Source: Chytriomyces cf. hyalinus JEL632 (Eukaryota; Chytridiomycota; Chytridiomycetes; Chytridiales; Chytriomycetaceae). From it: a stretch of DNA of 64,000 nt. Both the position numbers and the translations under genes were made by a program. The number at the start of each line of letters is the position of its first letter. The first letter of the stretch is position 1. Under the pieces are notes generated by a model that saw only the letters and a program-made list of their open reading frames with translations, searched no databases and was not told the DNA's origin. The stretch is from positions 62,001 through 126,000 of the forward strand of contig JAIWWG010000087.1 in assembly GCA_025435555.1 (NCBI GenBank). The letters are read 5' to 3'. Below are positions 22,286 to 31,487 of this stretch, in pieces.

Positions 22286-23493
22286 TTATTGGCTTGGACA
22301 CTGCGCAGCACTGCCGACAGCATCATCCTTCGCGCCTCCTTTCTTTATTAGTGCGCCTCGTTTTGGCGCTGTCGCTGGTTCCGCCGCGCTGTCTCGCATC
22401 CGTATCGAAACTCCCTGTCGCAGAAATGTTCGGCTAAGTGCAGTCGGTTCCACATTCCCTGGAAACGCTTTGGGACTGAACGTCTGTTTGTAAAAAAAAT
22501 ATAAATATAAATAAGGGTACACCCGACGTCCAAAAAAAAAAAAAAAAGAAAAAAAAAAAGAAAAAAAAAAAGAAAAAAAAAAAAGCAAGCAAGATGCGAC
22601 TCCCCCTGAAATGAAAAAACAGCATCATACCTGAAACACGTCCGACACAGCCCAACCCAGAGGCGGTCCTTGCCGTCCCAAATGATACGCCTCAAACCTT
22701 AACCGGAAGTACCCGCTGCACCGAATCGCCAAATCCGGGAAACAAAAAAACAGTCCGCGTCTATTGTTTGCATCCGTCAAGTCCATGGCTTCACACACGA
22801 GTGATCCAATGAGGAGTTGTGCGTGGATGTATCCTTCGGTGATTTCGACATTGTAACGTTGCGGTGTTGCGTTATTTTGGCCCGCGTCTTCTGGTTGGAT
22901 TGGTATGTATGCAAAGGGGGGTGCGGATTTGTGGGAGTATGACAGGTTGTTTTGCAGGTCTCTGTTGTTGCAGTTTGTGGTTGTTGATGTTTGCGGTGGT
23001 TGTTTTTGGGTTTTTTCAGTGACGTGGTGTCGGTAGATTACATGAGCGACTTATGTAAGTGTTGGAAAAAAGAACCGAGAACTTGATTTACCTTGACCAG
23101 AGTGTCACAAACATGACTAGCGGTGTGGTACCGTCCAGTTCTACACCCTTGATTTCGATACTGTGAAACATGAAAATCAGCAACAAATGAAGGAAAAATA
23201 AACCGATAAACGCGCGATGCTGAGAAGATTCGGGTTGGGCATTAAATACGCCCAAACTTATGGACCAGCGACGCAGAGATCGCACGTAAACTTACATGGG
23301 TGGTGGCTGGACTGAGCGGCGGTCGTGGATTGAGAATCCACAGACACGTGCTCTCTGAGGCTGCTGAACAACAGTCAGTTGAATACCAGGTGCATTTGTG
23401 CTCTGTTAATGGTGTGTATTTTTTTTTGGCCGCCAGAGTTGGTCAGTTCGCAACATCCCGCCTTGATTGTTACGGCCAAACAAAGCTCACCAT
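22286..23493 (-). CDS. Velvet-domain transcription factor
   Basis: Five exons (23493-23491, 23402-23296, 23160-23092, 22961-22631, 22483-22286) give 235 residues, almost entirely a velvet domain. Motifs in order: QQPQRARVCGF, DRRSVQPPP, GLFFCFPDLAIR, SGYFRLRFEAYHL, FSPKAFPGNVEPTALSR and FLRQGVSIRMRD. These are the classic blocks of VosA/VelB/VeA. Velvet proteins bind DNA through a Rel-like fold and link development, spores and secondary metabolism in fungi. The first coding exon appears to be just the ATG, directly before a GTGAGC donor; a TATATA lies about 40 bases upstream. A (A11G)n microsatellite sits in the last intron. Confidence 0.88.
22532..22584. repeat. Poly-A tract with regular G interruptions
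   Basis: Runs of 11-15 A separated by single G bases on the + strand (poly-T with C on the coding strand), inside the last velvet intron upstream of the acceptor. Confidence 0.9.
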
Positions 23494-23821
23494 TATCGGA
23501 CTGGCTGGGGGTACTTTGGCGTACGTATATAAGCTTTTTGATGAGATGAGCTTCTGGAGTAGAGACGTATTGATGGTGAGATGGGAGTATGTTCTTCCAG
23601 AGTGTTTTTTAGACAATGCGCAGTTAGCCGGCACACTCACAATGGGAGGGCGTGACTGACGCAGAGCGTGCAAAGGAAGTGTCTGTGTCGGGCGCCTCGC
23701 GTGGTGGGGAAGCTTGTGGTTGGGAGCAGTTGGTGGGTGTGAGATTCCGTTGTTCACTGGGCAACAATTTTCCGGTTCTTTTGCAGCGAACCGTTCGTTG
23801 CGTAAACTATAACAGTCGACG

Positions 23822-24747
23822 ATGGACCCAACAACAGCTTTTTCCGCTTTGGCCACGGCCTTTGAGGCTGTCATCACTACAGAAGGTGCATCCTGCGACA
23901 CTGCGAAAACGAATGCGCGTTTGAGAAATCTGAGGCTTTTGCGGAACTCGTTCGCCAGTCTCCTGGAGTCATGCGAGGGAATCGACGGTTGGGCGGGGAT
24001 TCCCGAGCCCACTCGGGCGAAACCGGAAACAAACTCTGCCGCTCGGAATCAGGCTCCGTCGGCGCACTTTGTAACGCTCTTTCTTCTCTTTTCTCAAACT
24101 CTCACTCACTCACTCACATGCAATCACTCACACAACTCATCAACTCAACCAGAAAGACACCATGTCGCTGCGATAAACTTCTATATCTCTTCCGAAAGAG
24201 TTCTCCCCTTTGGAACGGATATTGCTGACTGCGAACGGAAACGTGCAAGGCATTTTGACGTTTCCATTTCGAGATTTCCCATCCAAACAATCACACTCAA
24301 CTCGCTCTCCCACAGCGCATTCTACAACTTGCCCATCACTGTAAAAATCCTCAAAAACGAAAAAACATTCCCATCTGCAAAGAATGCGTTGACACTAGAC
24401 CCACCGCAACTTCCCGACTCCCAAATCGTATCACCAAAATCCGCAACGCAACCTCAAATCCTTGCCGAATTTGATCGCAAACCACAAATCCTCTGCAACA
24501 ACCGCGTCATATGCACAGCTACAAGCACAGTCACGCTCTACAACGCGGAATACTTGCGTTTAATTGATCAGGAAAGGATGGAATTGGACAATTGTTTCGA
24601 TACATGAATATTCTGCCGGACTTTGAACTGATTCGTGTGGGCCGAGATGAAAGTGGGGAAAACTTTTGGAGAGTGTATTCGCAGAGTTCTGGGGACAATG
24701 TGCATTGCGTTTTGAAGGAAGTGTTTCTGTTTTCGATGGCGCGGTGA
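23822..24747 (+). CDS. Hypothetical protein, multi-exon, uncertain joins
   Basis: The ATG at 23822 (MDPTTAFSALATAFEAV) opens an N-terminal helical part. A CT-rich stretch with CACTCACTCACTCAC follows (24060-24150), which looks intronic but also reads through. A Ser/Asn/Thr-containing middle comes next, with FDVSISRFPIQTITLNSL. A last exon in another frame reads DGIGQLFRYMNILPDFELI to a TGA at 24745, plausibly entered at AAAG|GAT near 24574. I do not recognise the protein. It diverges from the velvet gene with about 330 bp between starts. Confidence 0.35.
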
Positions 24748-24913
24748 CGCGCGTGTTTGTAATGAAAGACTTCAAATCTTTTCACAACAGCATTTTTATT
24801 TGTTACGTCCCACTCCAAGCACGGCAAAAGTAAAAAAACAGCGTCCCAATTCGATTCCTTTCTTTTTGTTTGTTCGTCCCTCGCAGTCTGTCGCGAGTCC
24901 ACATTACAAACCA

Positions 24914-26787
24914 TTACAATTCGTCGTGGCCTTCAGTTTTCTCCACATTTTCTGACGCCTTTGCGTGCTTCTTCAGGTAAGGGCTGATTTGTCATAGCGG
25001 CAAGAATATGCGATTTAGTTTGAAGCAAGGAAAAAAAAGAACGCGCGCAATTCCAAACCAGTCTTTCGAGTCATGAGAGTCTCCTTTCCCGCCGTGGTGC
25101 GCATGTCCTCCCTTCTCGAAGTCCTTTTTAAAGTCTTAAACGGGGAAAAATATTAAGTCAGCTTCAGACAAAATCACAGAGGGTTTGCAAAAAAATGTAT
25201 ACATACGGGGGCAAGCTATGCGATGTGACATGGTCGAATATCAGATTCAGATACCATAGACAATTTAGAAAAAAAGCGCTTAGTTTTCGAAAACAAGAAG
25301 GTTGGATTACATTTTTCCAACGGACAGTCTGGAGATACACCGCCGTCTTTGACTTCCTTGTAGTACGGGCATTTCTCAGCCAACGGGCACTTGTTTCCGG
25401 AAAAGTCAACTTTCTTTCCATTCTTCATATCCTGAGAAAAAATTCAGTCAACAGTCCATGACCTGCGTAAAATCGAAAATCCCACCTCATAATAAGGACA
25501 CTTTTCTTTCAATGGACATCCGCCATCATGCGAAAGAACATCGGCAACATTTTTATCCCCCTTGTGTTCATTAAAGTATGGGCATCCCCCGTTTTGAAGT
25601 GGGCAGCCTTTTCCGTGCTCCGAGTGATGGTTGTCGACGTATCTGGTACATTTTTACAGGTTTTTTTTTCTAGTCGGGGACGCGGAAAGAGTAAGATTGT
25701 TGGACTCACGGGCATTTTCCGTGCAAAGGACATGCACTCTTTTTTTGCCCCCCTGCGTCTGCATCCTTCTTTGCATGGTGTGGGCTGCCAGAAAATGAAA
25801 AATGTATCAGAACGGTGCTGTCAGTTCCAAAAGAATTCATACCACTTCTTGACGTCACCAATTTTCTCAATGTCCTTGTTCAAGTCTAAATTTCGCAGAT
25901 TCGGTTAAATTCTGAACGCATCGGTTTGATAAACTACATGTCATACGTGGGCATCCTGATAAAGTCAAAGTTAACATTCATCCAGTAATGCGCGAAAAAG
26001 GTAATGATTGCGAGGATCACCTTTAGTCATAGGACATCCAACGTCACCTCCATCCTTCACTTCCTTGTAGTATGGGCATTTTTCGGAGAGTGGGCAATTG
26101 CTTCCAGTCAAGTCAATCTTCTTGCCGCTTTTGACATCCTGACGCGTGCAAATTGAATAACATCTTTTTAGCGCTCAGTACTTTCATCAATCGGGCAAGG
26201 CGGGGGTACCTCGTAATACGGGCATTTCTCCTTCAACGGGCAGCCGCCTTCATGGGACAGCATCTTTCCGACATCCTTGTCATCCTTATGTTCCGAGTAG
26301 TAAGGACATCCACCCTTTTCCAACGGACACCCTTCTCCATGCTTTGCGTGGTGTTCGTCAACGTATCTGCAATTTTGAGTTGGTTTTTTTTTCGACAAAC
26401 AAAAAATCGCATCCTACGGGCATTTATGGTGCAATGGACATCCTCCAGCTTTCGCATCTTTTTCATCGCCCTTTTGGTGGTATGGGCTGTGAGAAACGCG
26501 AATTAATACAACATTTGAACAAAGACATTCAAAACGCGCACCATTTTTTGACATCTCCCGAGGCAGGCACGGCTTTGTTGAAATCTTGAAATAGATATCA
26601 CTCCAGGGTGAATTTAAGGCGATTTGCATGCAAGAACTGAAACTTACGGGGACAGCCTTTGGTGGCTGGACATCCACCGTCGGCGCCTTTCTCCTTCGCT
26701 TCTTTGTAGTATGGGCATTTGCCCGCCAAAGGGCAGTCGTTTTTCGAAAAGTCGACGGTTTTACCGCTTTTGATGTCCTGTTGAATT

Positions 26788-26830
<43 letters not shown>

Positions 26831-28097
26831 TGAGAATCAATTCGAAGAACGCATTCGAAAGCAATTCGAATAACGCGTTCAAAGCATCACATACCTCATA
26901 GTAAGGGCACTTGTCCTTCAACGGACATCCGTCTCCAATCGCCAAATCCTTGTCAACAGCGTGATCCTTGTAATACGGGCAACCGCCGTCTTTCAACGGG
27001 CAGCCTGCACTGCCATCTTCTTTCTCAGAGCCGTGTTTGTCAGCGTATGGGCAATTTCCTTTCATTGGACACTTTTTTGGTTCTGCGTCTGGAGCGGATT
27101 CTTTTGGATTTGCAGATTCCTTTTGCTTTTTCAGGTATGGACTGTATTTATGGCGCGTTTTGTTTCGAGATTCGTCAGTCATGGAAGACAAAGAAGAACC
27201 CGTGTTCATGCGTACCAGTCTTTTGCTGAATGCGAGTCTCCCTTGGAAGCGTGGTGGGCATGTCCGCCGTTTTTAAAGTCTTTCTTAAAGTCTGTTTCAA
27301 TCGAGCGAATGCGTTCGAAACCGGCCGAAGAAGTCATCAGCGATGGATCAATTGTGACAGAAGAAATGAAAAGAGATAGAGTTACGTGGGCTGCGGGATA
27401 CAAAGGATGAGTAAATATTTGAGAGCAGAAACGCTGTTCAAAATAACTCACCAGGACTTTTCAAGAGGGCATTCAACATTGTCTCCGTGTGATTTGACGG
27501 TCTTGTAGTAAGGGCTATTTTGTGAGAAACGAGCAATTAATGTGGAAGATTGGAAGTTGCAGTTGCGATTTGAAGCGATATCGGAGGAAAACATAGGGAA
27601 ACTTTGATCGGGGGATTGTTCGCACCATGTGTCTTTGATGGGGCAATTGGAGCCGGAGAGATCCACAGTTTTGCCGTCTTTGAGGTCCTGCAGTCGAACA
27701 ATAATTGCCAAGATTTGCCACAACAGCAAAAGAAAACCCAAGACAAGGATTAGCGCAGAAACTTGGGCAGGATGAAAAAAGCGCACCTTGTAGAACGGAC
27801 ACTTTCCTTCAAGAGGACACTTGCCGTCTTTTGCCGTCAGATAGTCCGCGACGGAGGCGTCCTTCGCGTGTTGCGTGTAGTACGGACAGTTTCCCGTCTT
27901 CAGAGGACAGTCTGTGCGGCCGGTTGACTCTGTTGTAGCGACGTATCTGGAGCAAGAAACGGTTGAGTCATCAGAAGGGACAGCCAACGACAGCGCAGCA
28001 CGCACGGGCAGCGTCCCTCCAGCGGGCACTTGGCAGCCACTTGGGATGCGGACAGAAGCGCGACAAAGAGCGACAGCGCAATCGAAACGATTTGCAT
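24914..28097 (-). CDS. Cys-Pro repeat protein of the ER lumen (signal peptide, ~20 CP modules, C-terminal HDEL)
   Basis: About 18 short exons from the ATG at 28097 to the TAA at 24914, roughly 590 residues. A signal peptide (MQIVSIALSLFVALLSASQVAA) is followed by an array built on CPLxxxCPYYxxH units, e.g. CPLKDKCPYYE, CPLAGKCPYYKEAK, CPLHHKCP. Blocks recur in fixed order: YVD-HH-HG exons, then DxKxGKxVDFS exons, then short GDVKKC exons, then PYHxK exons. Each block keeps its splice phase (2, 0, 1, 2), so the gene grew by duplication of multi-exon cassettes. The protein ends EKTEGHDEL, an ER retrieval signal. It has no membrane span. No known family comes to mind; a redox, metal or folding role in the ER is inference. 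One junction (27463 to 27313) does not stay in frame as read. Confidence 0.75.
26790..26826. repeat. 37-base poly-A tract in an intron of the Cys-Pro repeat gene
   Basis: Uninterrupted A run on + (poly-T on the coding strand), just upstream of a CAATTCAACAG acceptor. Confidence 0.95.
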
Positions 28098-28506
28098 GTT
28101 TGTCGATTCCTTCAAAATGAATTCAGCAACTTTGTTTTCTCATTGGGATTTATCGTAAATATTTAAGTTAAAATGTCTCTCTGGCTCACGAATCCTTGCT
28201 GGGAACTGCGCGCGATGTTGTGCGCTTGCCTCATGCGGCGTCGAAGTCAGCTTTCGCTCTCAACGCTGACATTTATTTTCAAGTAATCTGACGCGAAAAG
28301 ACTCTATCTACTTGACTCGAAAGACACATCGCGTTTATTTAAGTTCTCTGCCAATCCGAGGCTCTGACGCGTAAAGGCGTTATGGGTTCAGTTTGAACCA
28401 GCGCAGCAGTTTGTGCCGATTTTCAGCCACTCTTGTTGCATTCCAAAGCTGTTTTTCAACCGAGCTGAGATGGACTTATAATGGTTCTTGTTCAATTGCT
28501 TTCCTT
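28098..28506. other. Intergenic, promoter side of the Cys-Pro repeat gene
   Basis: About 400 bases of unique sequence. Only shadow frames and no repeat or RNA gene were seen. Confidence 0.5.
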
Positions 28507-29686
28507 TCAAAATGGTGGAACTGAAAACATACAAGAGTCTATTCCGCAACGAGCCTTCCATCCAACCGTTCCCGCGACTCGTCCGAAATTGGAAACCAAT
28601 GCCCCTCCGTCATCCACACCACAATCCTCATTTCTTTTCCGAAGACTACCGCGCCGAAACACACAGCGCAGGTCTGGAACTAACCACAAGCTCCATTTCG
28701 GACCCATCACCTGCTCCAAATTTTGAATCCAGCAGCGCAGATCCCACACAGTTTCGGGCAAATCAAAGTTCCCAGATTTATACCGATACCCTCTCGTCGG
28801 CATCGCATTGATCGATTCAATCGTTGTTTTGTTGGATACGAGAAGATCGAGCTGAAAATAGCATATCAGTTCATAAACCATCGTCATTTAAGTCCAAGCA
28901 TTACCTGATTCCAGCAAAGCATCGAAACCATTGAAACAACCGGCGTCAGAATCGCGAGATTCATCCCAATCACAACGACCTCACCATCCCCAACAGGCAT
29001 AGCGTCACTTTTCCCGTATACCGTTGCTGTAAAGACAGTCTCTAACCGCACAATATATACTCCGACAAGCACCCAACACGCCCAGGTTGTCCAAACGAGA
29101 AACCGCACAAAATGCGCCTGATTCGCGTGCCCAATACACGTGCCGGCAAGAAAACAGAAATGGTCCATTCGAAGAACACATCGCTTCGACTTTGAGCAGT
29201 GATGAGTTCGTGGGGGTTTGAAGGCGTTGCTTTTGTGGCAGAAGGGGGTTGTTCTGTCGATGGTGCTAGATTCGTTGAAAGGGTCTTGCTGCTGCTGCAA
29301 GTAGGCTGAAGAAGGCAGATGTATTGAGCTGGATGGCGAGTTGATGTCCGTGGTTGAGTCGATGATTGGAATCAAAAGTGCTGCTGCTTGTGGAGGCGGC
29401 TCATAGTTTGGCGAGGGTGATCCTGGGTCTAATACAGAGCATCTTTAGAATTAGATACGGCATCTTAAGATTCGATACGGAGAGAGATGGGAAGCACACC
29501 AGTAAAGCAGGCAAGATAGTAATTGATCAAGACAATGATAGGACCCAGATTGAACAAGACAAGGACCCAGCCGGGCATGTCCACGCGCACGCAAAACACA
29601 GTGGTCAGGTGCAGATAGAGAACAAGGGCCGTAACAGCTGCAACAACAGTATATCGCGCCCGTACGTGTACGTCGAACGGCCTCAT
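28507..29686 (-). CDS. DHHC-family protein S-acyltransferase with DHFC active site
   Basis: Three exons (29686-29500, 29428-28905, 28851-28507) give 351 residues. Two membrane spans lead to the family's FTDPGSP motif. Next come a Cys-rich domain (CHKSNAFKPPRTHHCSKSKR) and the catalytic segment MDHFCFLAGTCIG, where the usual DHHC reads DHFC. Two more spans and the NKTTIE (TTxE) motif follow, with an aromatic C-tail. The acyl-accepting Cys is kept but the second His is Phe. Yeast Akr1-type enzymes use DHYC, so activity is possible. Substrates cannot be inferred. Confidence 0.87.
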
Positions 29687-29776
29687 TGTGGTATAGTTTT
29701 TATTAATGCTTACTCGAAGTCTATGCTCCCATGTTCCCGAAAGGATCAATTGGAAGGTGCCAGCGCATGATGGAAG

Positions 29777-29929
29777 TCAGGGGGACACTTGGTGTGACTT
29801 TCGCAGGGCATTGATAATGACGACGCAGCCGAGATACGAAACGAGTTTAAAGACTGCAGCGTTTGAAATGTTCTTTTGCTCTTCTGGCGAGCGACTCTCT
29901 TTGAAGATGGCGCTGAAGTCAGGCAGCAT
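29777..29929 (-). CDS. 50-residue single-span membrane protein
   Basis: A short intronless ORF starts MLPDFSAIFKESRSPEEQKN and carries one hydrophobic helix (KLVSYLGCVVIINALRK). It sits in the otherwise empty 300-bp gap between IFT25 and the acyltransferase. Its length, Pro-Glu-Glu start of helix and tail anchor recall small TOM-complex subunits (Tom5-like), but that is only a resemblance. Confidence 0.4.
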   Translation of the reverse strand: MLPDFSAIFKESRSPEEQKNISNAAVFKLVSYLGCVVIINALRKSHQVSP

Positions 29930-29990
29930 TCTATGCAGTTGAAGTCGTTCTTATTTCTCAGGTGTTTATTTGCTTTATCCTCTATTTACT

Positions 29991-30700
29991 TTATCGGTGC
30001 ACACGCACGGTACGCTCGACACTCAGCTCATCCTCGTCCGCAGCCAGGTCCCTCTCCTTCTTACTCTTCCGCTCAGACTCACGACTCGCATCAATCTCGC
30101 CCGTTATCGCAACTCGATGCACAGCCGTAAAGTCGCTGTGGCCCTTCCTGATTGAGAACTTGACATTCTTTGCTGAATATTCGCGCTTTGCATCGCTGGA
30201 AGATATCGAGAAGGACGTGACTTGCAGGCTTTGGTCACCGGCGTCTTCAATGTCTGTTTTTTCGAATGTGTTCAAAACCTGAGGAACTTGTGAGGCACTC
30301 ATAAATATGAGCGCACCTTCTCGGTATATTTCGTCAAAGTCAAAGGGAGCATCGCCAGTGCTGCGCGACACGGTCCATCCCGCGACTGAGAAGCCATGTT
30401 TTGAGTTTCGACAAGTCCAACACCATCAAAACAAAACGCGCTCTTTTCACCTTTCATGCTCCAGATGGACACCTTCTTGATGACGTAGTAAGCAGGCAGT
30501 GATACAATAAACTCCTGCGGGAATAAGCCGGTGCTTGCCCAGAATGTTTTGGTGGTTCTGTTCCAAAGCGACGCGTTTTGGATTGTTTTTTGAGGCTCAG
30601 CTTACAACGAAACGCACCCGTCCAGCATGTTCTCTGCTGGAAACCTGGGTTCCCCTGACGTGACCATGCTGATGCGCAGGCTCGTAATGTTTTCAGCCAT
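29991..30700 (-). CDS. IFT25: Intraflagellar transport protein 25 (HSPB11)
   Basis: Three exons (30700-30618, 30557-30451, 30385-29991) give 194 residues. ENMLDG joins directly to TTKTFWASTGLFPQEFIV, the diagnostic core of IFT25 (metazoan version: IIDG..ETFW..TGMFPQEF), then DAPFDFDEIYRE and a final beta strand region FTAVHRVAITGEI, followed by a charged tail longer than in animals. It has the galactose-binding-like (discoidin) fold and pairs with IFT27 in IFT-B for flagellum assembly. Its presence says the organism makes flagellated zoospores. Start lies 36 bp from the divergent SFM1 start. Confidence 0.9.
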
Positions 30701-30736
30701 CGGATTTTTAAATTTTTTTTTTTATTCGACGAAAAA
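30701..30736. promoter_or_regulatory. 36-bp divergent spacer between IFT25 and SFM1 start codons
   Basis: AT-rich, containing a run of nine to ten T on the + strand. It must hold, or overlap with, both leaders, so the core promoters probably extend into the coding regions or the two transcripts overlap. Confidence 0.55.
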
Positions 30737-31413
30737 ATGAGAGCGTTCAAGTTCATCATCGAGCACATGGAAGAAGGCCTCATAGACTGGGTCAAACTCG
30801 AGTATAGCAACATGATCAAACAAGTCGGCCACAAGAACCTGATCCTGACGAGTCTCACTCCATCCACGCTTGCCCAATGCCCGCCCAACATCCAAGATTG
30901 CGCCGTTTGCACATCGCTGAGCGCAGTCGAGTACGTTACTTCGCAGGGAAAGGGCATTGCGAATGTGCTGCTGCTGGATCCGAGTGCGCCAAAGCAAATG
31001 GATCCGTCAGACTCGGTGTTTGAGTTCTTGCTGTTTGGAGGCATTCTTGGGGATGATCCACCGAGAGACAGGACAAAGGAGTTGCGTGTGCTTGGCTTCG
31101 AAGGACGGCATTTGGGCCCGATTCAGATGACGGTGAGTTTTCTTCGTTCTCTCGTAATCGTGATGACTTATCACCCACACACACTCTCTCTCACTGTAAG
31201 ACGGACACAGCTGTCATGGTCGCAAAGCGAATCGTGGACGGAAAGAGACTGCAAGACATTGAGTTTGTCGATAAACCAGAATTGCAGCTTCGAAAAGGCG
31301 AAAGCGTCGAAATGCCGTTCAGGTACATTGTCGAGAACGGGCAGCCTCTCGTCCCAGCTGGCTTCCTGGATCTGTTGCGCAAAACAAACGATCAGGCCTT
31401 GGACTTCAACTGA
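30737..31413 (+). CDS. SFM1: SPOUT-type protein arginine methyltransferase Sfm1
   Basis: Two exons (30737-31132, 31201-31413) give 202 residues, close to yeast Sfm1. Shared blocks are FIIEHMEEGLIDWV, LEYSNMI, ENLIL-like KNLILTSL, FEFLLFGGILGDDPPRDRT, QMTTDTAV across the exon join and EMPFRYIVE. In yeast Sfm1 methylates ribosomal protein uS3 (Rps3) on an arginine. The trefoil-knot SPOUT segment is the GGILGDDPPRDRT region. The gene converges on PIG-N, 74 bp between stops. Confidence 0.93.
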
Positions 31414-31487
31414 AGCGTCCCTTCCCGCGAATCAACAAATAAACCATGGCTTCCTCAACAGCTTCTTTCGAAAACAATTCGCGCGTT

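Noticed and set aside
24095-24135. CTCACTCACTCACTCAC stretch as a telomere or satellite
   Set aside because: Too short and imperfect; probably intronic pyrimidine-rich sequence.
24914-28097. Cys-Pro repeats as a CRISPR-like or satellite DNA array
   Set aside because: Repeats are at protein level with varied DNA sequence and introns between them.
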